Source of the DNA: Merluccius polli
Lineage: Eukaryota; Chordata; Actinopteri; Gadiformes; Merlucciidae
Length of the DNA stretch: 64,000 nt
Direction of reading: 5' to 3'
Assembly (NCBI GenBank): GCA_030340625.1
Contig: JAOPHQ010004309.1
Coordinates: forward strand, 35,001 to 99,000
Both the position numbers and the translations under genes were made by a program. A model generated the notes under the pieces. That model ran no database searches and was not told where the DNA came from. It worked only from the letters and a program-made list of their open reading frames with translations. Shown one piece after another: positions 12,133-24,862 of this stretch (position 1 is the stretch's first letter; each line of letters starts with the position of its first letter).

Positions 12133-12899
12133 CAGTGGCGAGCGGTGACCTTTTACTGTGGTCATGCTGAAGTGTCAATACCATGCGCGCCCGTAAGGGG
12201 GGTATTTATTTATTAATAAAAATATATAATATGGTTTTTAACTACTATATCAACTCGATTTTGACACTCTCACACTCACACTTGCCCCATGTTACCAACA
12301 ACCTGGAATTTGTGTTGGAATTTACAGTGTATATGTAGGCTAAATGAAAGCAGAAATATTCAGCACTGACATGACGCTTGATGCGCCCACACAACGTAAT
12401 ATTTACTTCAGGAGTAGGCCGTCCACTTGAAATTATGGTCTTCTTTTCCTCAAAAGTTCTCCGCGAAAACGGCACTGAACGCAAAGACTGAATAGAATTA
12501 ATATTTTCATTCATTTTGACCCAGGCTACACAATGAAATTAATCACTGACAATTTCCCGCTGAAAAATTCAAACAAGTCAGGTTTGCGCATGCGCGTTGG
12601 CAGATAAGCTGCTTCATTGACAGCTTTTTTGCCATTCAAAATGCTCATCTACAGTAAACTAAGGCCTCTAGCAGTAACTGTACTACTCGGTGTCACAGTG
12701 CGCATGCGCGAAACAAGCTGTCAGCTTTCCAGCTTTTCGCAAGCAAAACGGGACAGATTAGGCACGGATTTAAGACCAAAACAGTAGAACTAAGGTATTG
12801 TATAATTGAACACACTGCCAGATTAATATTTTCAATTATTTTTATTGAAGGGCTTGGGCATGCACTGCATTTATAGCTTATTATGACCGCTCGCCCATG
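12133..12899. mobile_element. hAT-like MITE, CAGTGGCGAGCGGT termini
   Basis: The left end CAGTGGCGAGCGGTGACC and the complement of the right end (CATGGGCGAGCGGTCA) form an imperfect terminal repeat. ATATATAT on both sides could be an 8-bp target duplication but lies within TA repeats. There is no coding capacity. Confidence 0.45.

Positions 12900-12935
<36 letters not shown>
12900..12935. repeat. (TA)n(GA)n microsatellite
   Basis: Short TA run followed by a GA run. Confidence 0.85.
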
Positions 12936-12936
<1 letters not shown>

Positions 12937-14444
12937 TTAATTGGAACATGTGTGGCCCTGATCTCAGCACATCCATACCGTCTCTCTTCTAGTGGCTTGT
13001 CATTGAGACGGCTTTTGTTTAATGCAGGCCGAAAGTTTCCTGACCTCGGACAGTAGCCTGGAGTATCTCTGGGTTGTCATGACAATTCTGAACCTTGGGT
13101 CCGGCTCATCCCATAGCCATAAAATGTCCATTAGGTTTTCTCTTATTATAAAGTAATATGAATATATTCAGTCTTTTTCCTTATGAATAGCATAAACGAA
13201 TAGCTTCATGACACACACACACACAAGATGTGTGCACATTTGGTTTTTCCTCATTTTGAGGGATTTATTGTGATCTAACAAGCATCAATGTGATTTTTTA
13301 TACAGACGTCACACATATTTTGTACATACACTCTGCAACCTGCAAATACAGAGGAAAACAACATAGAAAAATACATGTTTTGTTTTACATAATCAGAGGC
13401 AATAGCAAAGAGGGAAATCAAATGATTCCTTAGCTTTATCGTTTACCAAGAGGCTACATCATTTTTTTTAATTTTTTTTTTTAAACCCATACATTTTTTA
13501 ACTGGTTTTGCAGCTGTCTAGTTTGGAGGGAGGACTCTCCTCTTGACCGACTGGAAGACCTGATCATTCCTCCATGTTGTTAGTTAGAGGAAGGCTAAAA
13601 AAACAGACTTTGTTTTCATAATAAGACAATATTGCTTTGATTGACCATAACAAACATTAGAGCCAATGTATGATGATACAGAGCCAATGTATGATGGTAT
13701 GATGTTGATTTAATATCTTTGCAACTTTCATATTCAATAAAGAATCTCAATGATTTTATCAGCTGGCTGAAAATGTACAACCAGTCTCATGTTTCAAACA
13801 AAAACCAATAACATTCACCTCTACATATTCATATTGTTCCCAGATCTAAAAATCGTACTTCTCCAAAATACAACACACAAGACTTATTAGTTGTATTCAT
13901 AAACCTAACAGGAAGACATGATAAATGCAACCAAAATAATTCCCCTTTAATCTGATTATTACTATCCAAATAGAAATAGATTCCAACCAAATGTAGCAGG
14001 ATTGTGTTGAGTTGTGTTATGGGGAAGGACAGCCTGCGTGCTACTGAGCATTGTTTGCTGGTGGTTTAACATTTGGCTAACTGTGTAAACATTCACATGC
14101 CCTGAGCGGGGTCTGCTCAGTGAGTGCTCTGAATGCTCAAGAAATACATTGGATTTGTTACATTTGGTCTATTTGTGTGATGGGGGTTAATTCTGGAAAT
14201 CTCTGTGATCATTTGTGAGTGTTTCATATTCAATATCTACTGCTACTGAAATCCTTGAGCACATCTGGAGAATCTTAGGTATGTCTGTGTTGATAGATGC
14301 CCCCCTGGGCGATATTTTTGCAGACAAAATCAAATTGATTTCAATGAACCAGACATGTCCAATCAATCCCAGAGAAATTGGGTTAGTCCACTTTGAGGAG
14401 AAACCTGACCCTGCTGCGGTGTACAGAGGTAGCCGCGCTCCATC
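12936..14444. other. 3' flank of the RNF128-like gene
   Basis: This is downstream of the minus-strand RING gene and probably contains its 3' untranslated region. A T-rich stretch at about 13459-13492 (A-rich on the minus strand) could be a decayed poly(A) tail or a simple tract. No other gene was seen. Confidence 0.4.
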
Positions 14445-15542
14445 TCATCCACGCCTATCCTGCGAGTCTCCCTCGAAGGCCTCGTTGACGTAGCGTTGCT
14501 GGTATCCCTGTGGCTCGGGGGTCGGCGGGTTGGTCAGCGGCACCTCGTACAGGGGCTCCCCTCTGGACACCGTGATCACAGTGACATCTGGTGGCGGGTA
14601 CGAGGACGCGCTGACCTCGTCCTTGTTGTCCTCATCCTCCACCCCCAGGGCCTTCAGGATGTCACACTTGCACATGGGGCAGGTCCTCTTCTCCAGGAGC
14701 CAGGGCTCGATGCAGGCCTTGTGGAAGATGTGGCCGCACGTCAGCACCGTGATCACGTCGCCCGCCTTGTAGGCCTCGATGCACACGGCGCATGTCTGCG
14801 CGTCGGCCCCCGTCTCCGGGTCACCTTTCTTGACCGTGCGCACCTCCAGCTGCTTGATGGCCTTCTGGGCGTCCGTCTTCAGCCGGCGCTCGGCGTTCCG
14901 CTGCGACCGCAGGCTGTGGATCCGATGGGCAGAGACGAACACAAAGTAGCCGATGGACGCCGCCGTGACGAAGAAGAAGGCGATGGACAGGAAGTAGAGC
15001 CAGTAGGTGTCCATCCAGAGGCCATTGGGACTGCCCACGTCAATCACCATTTTGACCGGGATTCCTCTGTCGACCAGCTTGGCGATCTCCAGTCCCACTG
15101 TGTGTCCAATCATGATGGCCACCATGCCGGGGGCCTCCGGGTGGGACATGTGCATGGTGCTGTTCCCAGTCCCCTCCACATTGTACACCACAATGGCGGC
15201 GGCGCCCTGGTCCTTGGCCCGGTTGATCTTCTCGCTGAAGGTGCAGTTGCCCCTCTGGATGAGGGCTATCCAGGAGGGGACGCTGCTGTTGTGGCTGTAG
15301 ACGGGGTACGGACCGCAGCCCATCGAGTCCTGGAGAGGCACCACCAGGCGACCGGACGCCCCCTCCAGGGGGGAGTTGCGGCCGTAAACCCCACACTCGC
15401 AGTACAGCTTAATGGTGTGATTGCTCGGGTCCGGGTAGCTGACTTCCAACAAGGCCGTCCAGAATACGAACGCCGCTGAACACCGAACAAGTCCCGACAA
15501 CAACACCAGGAAGAACACACACCGCCCTACCTTAAGATCCAT
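14445..15542 (-). CDS. rnf128-like: RNF128/GRAIL-like PA-TM-RING E3 ubiquitin ligase, intronless
   Basis: One uninterrupted 365-residue frame. In order: a hydrophobic signal peptide (about 1-24); a protease-associated lumenal domain (about 45-165) containing WIALIQRGNCTF and SHPEAPGMVAIMIG; one transmembrane helix (about 180-205); a basic stretch; then a canonical RING-H2 finger with C251, C254, C269, H271, H274, C277, C288 and C291. The finger is followed by KCDILKALG, as in RNF128, and a short acidic tail with PPPDV and PPTPEP. Family members sit in endosomal/ER membranes and ubiquitinate membrane cargo; GRAIL restrains T-cell activation. The length is somewhat short against human RNF128 (428 aa). 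Lack of introns recalls mammalian RNF133/RNF148, so the exact paralogue is uncertain. The start is chosen at the only Met preceding the signal peptide. Confidence 0.9.
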   Translation of the reverse strand: MDLKVGRCVFFLVLLSGLVRCSAAFVFWTALLEVSYPDPSNHTIKLYCECGVYGRNSPLEGASGRLVVPLQDSMGCGPYPVYSHNSSVPSWIALIQRGNCTFSEKINRAKDQGAAAIVVYNVEGTGNSTMHMSHPEAPGMVAIMIGHTVGLEIAKLVDRGIPVKMVIDVGSPNGLWMDTYWLYFLSIAFFFVTAASIGYFVFVSAHRIHSLRSQRNAERRLKTDAQKAIKQLEVRTVKKGDPETGADAQTCAVCIEAYKAGDVITVLTCGHIFHKACIEPWLLEKRTCPMCKCDILKALGVEDEDNKDEVSASSYPPPDVTVITVSRGEPLYEVPLTNPPTPEPQGYQQRYVNEAFEGDSQDRRG

Positions 15543-16403
15543 GGCAACGCTTTTCTCTTCAACAAAAACGCATGAATCGCTTTCCGTGAAGGGTATCGCT
15601 GTTAAACACTTTAAAAAAAAAAAAAAAAAAGTAGTCCTCTTTTTTGGTTCCAGTCGCTGGTTGTTTGAACGACGGCGATCAGGATAGTGCTAGAGTTTCA
15701 CCCAACCTGCTCTCGATGGTAATCTGATATGAGCCTCTGGTAACATAACACTGGCTCTGCGTCAGCCACTCACCTCTCGTTATCTTCCTGGACCTTGAAC
15801 AGTGAGCACTCCTCTCCCAGGGCAAGTTGCTGGCACTTCATAAGTTGAAGTTCTGAACTGTTTTGAAAGCCAAAGGAACGCCAGTCAACAACGGGGGGTG
15901 AAAAGACGATAAGTGATAAGGCATAAATGTACGGGGACAAAGTCATAAAGACAAGGAACGGAGAGGAGATTGTAAAAATAAAAGGCTGTTGACTTTTCCA
16001 TTCGTCACGCTGACGGCGAGAAGCCAGTGAGCCTGCATTTCTTGTTTAGCTTGTTCCTCTTGTCAGTGAAATGTGAGCTCACTGGTTGAGTTTGGTGAGG
16101 AAGACGGTGCGCTTGCTCTACTAATCCGCCAGCTCAGTCACAATAGAGACGTGAATACTCTGTTGCATCGAAACAAATGCACACATGCGCACAAGGCGGC
16201 AAGTTATTCAATTCAAGATAATATAACTTTCTTGTTCTTTACGGACTTATGTGAGTTGAGTTTAAATGGGTCAAGGGCTGTTTTCTTTTGCAACACGAGG
16301 TCAGAAAATAATGAGCTCTCCTAGCAGCACAACTATCAGAGAAATCTGAGAAGGAACAGCATTCTGCCACCATAGGCATTGTTGTCAACAGGGGAAAGTG
16401 GCC

Positions 16404-16441
<38 letters not shown>

Positions 16442-17004
16442 AACACATACAAATGGGCGGCTAGCGTGACAAATGAATAACAACGCATCTTGCCAAAGTG
16501 CTATTTTCTTACAATTACAGCTCATGAATAGTGAACATAAGTAAGCGAGTAAGATTAAACAAGGAAATTAAAAAAAACAATGTCTACACAGGGCAGCACG
16601 GATATGATTAATTGGTAAATACTGGCATCTGCTGGCAGCAGTCAAAGTGGTTCACAGAGTAGATGTATTTTTCAAACTGCAACACAGCCACAGCAAAACA
16701 TTCAAAACGTATACAATTGTACGCTATGTAAAAAGCAAGTTCGAATAATAAGAATGATAATATTACTAGTTATAATTATGATAATAATAGGCATATTACA
16801 TTGTTATAGTAGCAATAGTAGGCCTATAGTAGCTGTATTTGTCCTTTGACCTTTTACGGACACTTTTATTCTGTGATGACAATCATCTTATGCTCATGAT
16901 CCCTCTTGTATATTAAAGTCCCAAATGGCGCTAATCATAAGCCTGACCTACACAATCACAAACATTAGCCTACTTGTCCCGGTCCCACACCCATTACATA
17001 ACAG
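15543..17004. other. Intergenic, upstream of the RNF128-like gene
   Basis: It presumably holds the promoter and 5' leader of the minus-strand gene. No TATA box is obvious. It contains an A run (15612-15630) and a CT run (16409-16438). No other exon was recognised. Confidence 0.4.
16409..16438. repeat. (CT)n microsatellite
   Basis: Pure CT run. Confidence 0.9.
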
Positions 17005-17962
17005 TTAAAGGTCTCATTGCATCGTTTTTTCGTTAATTTTGCAGTGGTCTCTAGTATTAATGAATGCCCTGTGAGCCGGTTTTGGTGAAAAAAATGCTCT
17101 GGTGCGCCTGTTTCAGGCTGTTCTAGTTTAGAGGAGGAAGTGTGGGGTGGGGGGAACGAGTTTTCGGCTCTTACTCATGAATATTCATGACATTTAAATT
17201 ACTTGCCTCTGATTGGCTAACAGCACTGTCCGTCACAGTGATGTTAGCCAATCAGAGGCGAGTGATCCCTAGTGCGTTATCAACACTTTACCTGGCTCAG
17301 TTCTGTCAACTTTACCGTGCTACGAACTGATGCACAAAATGTCTTCGGAGATACAGCCTTGTGTGTTTGAACGTGGAGAATATGAACATGCTATTTTGTA
17401 ATAGAAACCTTAGGTGGAAAAGTGTATTGTTTTACTTACAGACAGTGAGCTGGGTCGATCGTCGCGACGGTACAGAATCAGGTTTTAGGGACTTCCCATA
17501 CCCGTATGAATTAATGAGACGTCACGTAGCGCCCCACAAGAAGAAAGTCATTCATTCAAGTCATGTACTGTTTTCTCGATCGCTCTGCCCTGTCAAATGA
17601 TGTGGAGGCGTTTGTTTACTAGTTCTGCCATCGGAGAACGCTTCGTCTTTTGCCACCCGGAAGAACGTATATTGCTGTTGTGACGTCATGGTGATTTGTC
17701 GTATACTGTTTTCATGAGGGCGGTCTCAAGCCAAGGTAGGCGAGGTCATGAATATTCATAAACATTCACACGTCAGTGTTAGGCTTTTTCTTACTTCCTC
17801 GTTTCTGACTTCCTCGTCCGTCTATGTTCTTGCATTGGCTAATGCATGCAATGGGGGTAGAAGAACGTTTTCCACGTGCAGCATGCATATGCAACTAGGA
17901 GTGACCTATCATATTTCAAAAGGAGCAAGTAAAAACGGTTTACCCGAGAAGTACACCTTTAA
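17005..17962. mobile_element. Possible TTAA-bounded repeat element
   Basis: The segment starts TTAAAGGT and ends ACCTTTAA. It contains two copies of CATGAATATTCAT and a strong internal hairpin. The terminal match is short, so the boundaries are tentative. Confidence 0.35.
17201..17263. repeat. 29-bp-arm hairpin containing paired CCAAT motifs
   Basis: The arms 17201-17229 and 17235-17263 are complementary at 27 of 29 positions around a 5-nt loop. Each arm holds GATTGG or its complement CCAATC. Confidence 0.8.
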
Positions 17963-20150
17963 ACTGAAACAGCTGGCTTTTCACACAGTCTTTGTCATAG
18001 AATAATCACAGACGTCACTCATAACACTTACAATGTGTCTGCTGACCAGGGCACGGGTAGTAGACTAAACTAGTGGATGAAGTCCACCACCCGTCCCCTG
18101 GTACATAGAAGGAGCAGACCCATGATTAGTGCTATGAGCGACACCTTTGACAAACAGTGTAAAATTAATAAAATGTTCAATGAGTCCTTCCTAGTTGTTC
18201 CAACACATCCAGAAGCACTTTGTCGAGGCGGTGAATAGGCGGCCTGTCAGGGACAATACAGTATGCTGAATAAAACCACTATGACACCCGCTTGCCCAGA
18301 AGTTGAACCCGGTAAATGTCAATCAAACTGCCCATTATCATATTACTGCCATGCCCAGTCAATCCTGGAGAAATCTCTCATGAGCAAATATAGACATTTT
18401 TAAACAGCATTTAATCACAGTGAATATTTTTTTTCTTTTATCAAACATTGATGGATGACGAATAGCAAGGTCAGCTTTGAATTTATGAACAAATATCCCC
18501 GTTTGGATGTGGGTGGACTTTAAGGACTTTAAGATACAAAAAAATGTCCACAATTATGCTCCCAGTGTCACAAACGTTCACTGATGAGGAATATATTTAA
18601 GTACAAACGTGTATAAATGATAGGTCTACACATGGAGGCGCTGTTCAGCCACGTTTTCATGGCCTTGAACAGACCAGTAGTGTCCGAATAATCATACTCA
18701 TTTACAACTAATAAACATTACATTGCACACACACTACATGAGGTTACCAGCCCACCTATACACCTCATCACCTTACATGCACCCTAGACGTTCACACACT
18801 GAGAGCAATGTCAACCAGGCAGCATGGCAATGACCAGGTTAGGAAGAGGATGCCTTGCTCAAGAGCACCTCAACAATTGCCATAGAGCTGGGGAATGAAC
18901 CGACAATTGCCGCTATTTGGACTTGTAGTGCATAAAACGTATGGGCGCCCAAGATATTTACACCAACAATAAAAGCCCCGATAATGCTGCATGGGGGTCA
19001 AATGTCATGATGACAAGGAGGCCCTCGTCGATGACGCAGTTCAACCGCCACAAAACCCAAGCTGTCCTTGTTCAAATGACCATCTCTTATCAAGTATCAT
19101 TTCTTTGGGGGGGGGGGGGGGATCTCTATCCACTCAAGCAATTCCAGCCAATAATTCCCAGATGTACATAGGCCTATATTAGCCCATGTTTTTTGTTATG
19201 TTTGCAGGCTGGGTGACTGCAATATGCTGTTCCCTTGTATCCCAGTTGCTATTGTCTTTATTATTATTTCACATTTACAGAGACAACAAAACACAACAGT
19301 GTGGCAGCTGGCTCCTTAGTACATCCCAGAGTTTATTATACCAACCCCTGCTCACTCTGCCTCATGCATACCAACACCAGTGAGTCGGCCCCCTTTGAGA
19401 ATGGGAATTGCTCTATGAACAAATGAGTAACGAGACACACACACACGCACACACGCACACACCCAATGCCAATCAAACCTTGAAACATATTAACACCCAT
19501 AGCAACTTTGTTCATATGGGCCTATATGCCCATCTCCACTTAAAGACTGGTTTATAACTCAAGAAGACTATCGCTGCAGGTGCTGGATATACATTTTTTA
19601 AATAAAAATGACCATTTATTATGAATAATCTTACCGTTTTCTTCCATCGTCGCGGATGAGGATGCCTGTTGTCCTTGCAGGAGCAGGAGGGCCCACAGGG
19701 AGGATGCTCTACTATGGGTGTGTGAGCGGGAGCAGCACTGGGTCAGATTTGGCAGCAGGAGGACATGCCCAAACATATCCCTCACACACACACACCCACA
19801 CCCCACACACACACACACACACCCTCATATCCACTATCAAGCTCTAGGGTCAAGGGTCTGGAAAATATCAACATATAGATCAGAAATATAATTGACATCG
19901 TTTAAACAAATCACTACTGAAAAGGACGTCATCAACCATATGGTCCCAACCAGTGAAACCAGTAGGCCTGTTGGACTAGGGCTGGCTGGTTTCCTTGGAT
20001 GGGTTATTAGTATTTTTAATGACAGAGCTCAGATCATTGCCGAGACTATGAATGCCCATTCATAGTTTTCACATGAAGCCATCCTGTGATTTCATGCTTA
20101 GCCCATTACCTAACACACACCCAACCCCCCCCCCCCCCCCCCCCCCCACG

Positions 20151-20185
<35 letters not shown>

Positions 20186-20487
20186 ACACACACACACACA
20201 CACACCCCTGGGGCTCAAGTCTTCCCAAGTGCAGCAGAGGAATGAGTGGACCTCGTGATGTCTCCCGGGTCCCGGACCCGGCAGACCAGACCTTAAGACA
20301 TGCGGTCCACCTCCAGTGAGTCCTTTCTGCAACTGGGCGATGCAGCTTTGACACGGGATGTAATTGGACTACTGCAACAAACAAACAAACAAAAAAATAC
20401 TAATTATTTTTTATATATTTGGACGGCATTTCTGATTCATTATTCCCATTAACATCTTGTCCACGTTTGTGACCCGAAAAAAAGACA
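17963..20487. other. Intergenic, upstream of slc24a5
   Basis: No exon recognised. It holds CA-rich tracts near 19435-19460 and 19785-19820 and a poly-G run near 19107-19120. The slc24a5 promoter must lie toward the right end, but no TATA box is evident. Confidence 0.4.
20125..20205. repeat. Poly-C then (CA)n compound repeat
   Basis: About 20 C residues followed by CA repeats with CG interruptions, about 280 bp upstream of the slc24a5 start codon. Confidence 0.9.
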
Positions 20488-20874
20488 ATGAGTGTCGCCG
20501 CAGCAGCTGTGCATAAAAAGAAGAGGAAGGATTTCGTCCCGTATTTTCTGGGTCTGGTGCTGTTCCTGTATTGCTCTGTTCATCTGGTCTCCTTCACTGC
20601 CAGCACAGCCCAGCAGCCGTCCCACCGCAGGACCCGCCGGGCTCTTGGTAAGACCACCGTTATTACTGGGAATTACCCAGTAGACCGTAAACGACCGTCC
20701 GTAATTTCGTGAAATTGTGCGTGTAATTTGTCTACAACCCCCCCTTTAAACAACATTGCTGTTGTTGTTTGGGGCCTACTGTATCAGCAAACTGTTAAAT
20801 TGGTTAATTTTCCACCAATCAACCGTGTTAATGTTTTTTTTTGTAGTATTATTATTAGTAGTAGGCTAGTAGGC

Positions 20875-20906
<32 letters not shown>

Positions 20907-21092
20907 TGTATTTTAATTTTTATTATGATTATTATGATTATTATTATTATTAGTAGTAGTAGTAGTAGTAGTAGTATTATTAGTATTAGTATTATTACTA
21001 TTAGTATTTATTTTTATTTTTATTATGATTATTATTAGTAGTATTATTAGTAGTAGTAGTAGTATTTATTTTTATTATTATTATTATTGGTA

Positions 21093-21123
<31 letters not shown>

Positions 21124-22878
21124 TAATCTGTATTTTATTGTCCTTGTCCCAGAGAATGAGACGGACTGCATCCCACCGCAGTCCTCTGAGTTCCCCTCCG
21201 GGTTCTTCACGGTCCAGGAGCGGAAGGATGGCGGCCTGGTCATATACTTCATGATCATCTTCTACATGCTGCTGGCGGTCGCTATCGTGTGTGACGATTA
21301 CTTCCTACCGTCTCTGGAGGTCATAAGTGATCGTAAGTGTAAAAGCCTACAGGCCTATCATTTCACATTGTATTACGAAAGCAAAATCAATTCCAGTATG
21401 ACAATGATGAGAGGTGAGCTCTATTATGAAGGTATTATAAAGGTGAATTAAAGTAGGGACCTGATTTCTTTGGAAATTGTGTTTTCAACTGCCAAGACCA
21501 CCTTCTCTAATGTAGTTATTGGAGCATATTAATACAGCCCTACCTATAGGCCTATCAAATGCTCTGGTCTGGTGACTGGTCATACATAATATCTATTAAA
21601 CGTATTTATTTTTGTCTGGACCAGGCCTAGGACTGTCTCAGGACGTAGCGGGAGCGACCTTCATGGCAGCTGGGAGCTCTGCACCTGAACTGGTCACGGC
21701 CTTCTTAGGTAACCACACCATCTATGCTGTGTGTTGTGTGTAATAGCGGCTCCATTTCTCACCAGCTGTGTTTGATACAGTTCCATTTAACACCTTGTTA
21801 AAGTCACTGCCACTGATGATGTTTCATTCATCCTCAATTTGGTGATGCATTGTCTGTGTGTGTGTGTGTGTGTGTCAGGGGTGTTTGTCACAAAGGGAGA
21901 TATCGGAGTGAGCACTATAGTTGGATCAGCAGTTTACAACCTCCTGGGAATCTGTGCTGCGTGCGGACTACTGACCTCTATGGTAAGCTCACACACACAC
22001 ACACACGCACACGCACACACACACACACGCACACACTCACTCACATAAAACATTGACCTGAAAACCCAAACACGCCTATGGGAAGAAAAACCAATAGAAG
22101 TGTTGTAAGGTCAAGGACTCCGACATCAAAGTGTGTTTTTCGTCTGTCTCCTTGGCGCATCAGGTGGGTCGTCTGACCTGCTGGCCGCTGTTCAGAGACT
22201 GCCTGGCTTATGCCATCAGTGTCTCCGCTGTGATCGCCATCATCTCTGACAACAAAGTGTACTGGTGAGTGTGGATGGGCTAGATAGATAGATACGTATG
22301 CTATAGTTTACTGTACAGGTCTACATTCCTGGTGGACCTATCCATATTTTCAACAGTTTTTTTGGAAGAAAAGCACAAACTTTAAACTCGTGAGCGTAGA
22401 ATACCGTGGCGATTTCTCTCGACCCGTGCGAACGTTGTGTGTTGCGTGCGTGGCGCAGGTACGACGCCGCCTGTCTGCTGCTGGTGTACGGCGTCTACAT
22501 CGCGGTGCTGTGTTTCGACCTGCGCATCAGCGCGTTCTTCCTGCGCCGGTTCAGCCCCTGCTGCACCTGCCTGGGGAAGAGCGCCGGGGGGCCCGCCGAG
22601 GCCCAGCCCCTGTTGGGCTACGACACCAGCCTGAGGGTCCACAGCCGGTCGCGGACCGACAGCGGGATCTTCCAGGACGACTCCGGCTTCTCCCACCTGT
22701 CGCTCAGCCTGCACGGCCTCAACGAAATCCCAGAAGGTAAGCGGAGGAGCCCCTGTTCTCCAGCGGCTTTTCGAGAAAGCAACACACACCCTCAATGCTG
22801 TGGTATAGGGACGTGAACCACGACAGTGTCTAACACTACTAACCAGTCAACAAACATGAAATACCGTGACACACTACG

Positions 22879-22923
<45 letters not shown>

Positions 22924-22935
22924 ACACTACGCATG

Positions 22936-22966
<31 letters not shown>

Positions 22967-23164
22967 ACAATACGCATGGCATGCACACACACACACACAC
23001 ACATACACACAATACGCATGCACACACACACACATGCACTCGCATGCACACACACAGATACACAAACACTACGCACACACACACACACACACATACACAC
23101 GCACGCGCATGCACGCACACAGATACACAAACACTACGCACACACACACACATGCACTCGCATG

Positions 23165-23195
<31 letters not shown>

Positions 23196-23967
23196 ACGCA
23201 CGCGCATGCACACACAGATACACACACACTACGCACACACACACACACACACACACAGATACATACATACACACACGCACACACACATATACACACACAC
23301 AAACACATACATAATGTTATATCATAACAAAGAAGCGTTGCTAATATCACGAGTCCGACTACTGCTTCACACATCATCAAGGTGTGTGTGACGGTGCGGT
23401 TTCTCTGTGTCGCGCGTCCCCAGAGCCGCACAAGAGCGTGTTTGCGGTGCCGGAGAACGACGTGAAGCGGATCTTCTGGGTCCTGTCCCTGCCGCTCATC
23501 GTTCTGCTCTTCCTGACCGTACCCGACTGCCGGAGAAGGTTCTGGAAGCAGTGGTTCATGATGACCTTCCTCATGTCGGCCGTCTGGATCTCCGCCTTCA
23601 CATACGTTCTGGTGTGGATGGTCACCGTCGTCGGTAAAAAAAAAAAAAAAAACGTTGTTTTTAAATTGAGTTGCTTAAAACTTTGAAACCGCAGTGTGTA
23701 TTTTTATGTGTACGTGCACGTGGGTTCTGGATGAACGGTTCACACGTCGTAACTTATCTTGACTTTCTTTTGGTGTACAGAAGTTTAAGTCCGCATTTCA
23801 AGCCCCGTTAGGAAGCTCTATCTGTGGATTGTAGCTTTGGACAAAAGCATCTGCTGAATGCCTTAAAATTTATGATTATGAGTGAGAGAAAAAAATATTG
23901 TTTGCAGAATCACATGTTGGTCTGCTGAGTAATTCCTGGGATGCCTTTGTCTAGGTTTGAATGCGTG

Positions 23968-24000
<33 letters not shown>

Positions 24001-24435
24001 GTGTGACGGTGACTGTAACTGTCTGTGTGGTTGCTCTCAGACGGCCCCAGAAGTCGGATTACAGCCTCGCTTGCTTCCCCCTCTAGGGCAAGACAGTCAT
24101 GTGAAAGAAGAGTGTGAGTGTGCACTCACTCCCATGGTGGACGCTATAACTCTGTTGTGTGTGTGTGTGTGTGTGTGTAAAAGGGGGGGGGGGGGGGGGG
24201 GGGGGGTTTACTGTGGCATGTGGGGTCCAGCTGTATCATGTGACCGAGGTAGCGCTATTCCAGTATAATAGGATTATTATGCCAGAGTGGTTTGAAAGGT
24301 CCTCACATGGGAACCAGGCCTTACGAAGGATCAGACACGGGACGGGCCAGGTACCGTGGGCCCGGTGGCGCCCCCCCCGAGAGACAGCCCTCTTAATGGA
24401 TGTGTTTCTGTTGCAGTGCGTTTACATGCAGCGCG

Positions 24436-24496
<61 letters not shown>

Positions 24497-24774
24497 GCGA
24501 TCACATGGATAGCCTGCTGCGTCCTGTGTGTTTTAAACACAGTGTTTTTTAAATATATATAGTACAGTACAGCATAAAAATGAAAGACATTTAAATAAAA
24601 TAGCATTGGTGATCTCAGCTGTGTTCCATGTAAATGTCTGTGATTGAATGGCCACAAGTCCTCTAAATAGGTTCTGTAGATTAATGAACCGAATCAGACA
24701 GAACACAGCAAACTAATCCTACTTAATCCTAATTCCTAGCATACAATTTACAAGAAAGCTTCACAGAATGCATT

Positions 24775-24862
<88 letters not shown>

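Noticed and set aside
14496..15479. A 327-residue open frame on the plus strand
   Set aside because: It is the antisense shadow of the GC-rich RNF128-like gene, which has clear domain matches on the minus strand.
24414..24437. Possible mini-exon (TTGCAG ... GTATGT) in slc24a5 intron 7
   Set aside because: The slc24a5 model is complete without it, and its sequence matches no part of the protein family.
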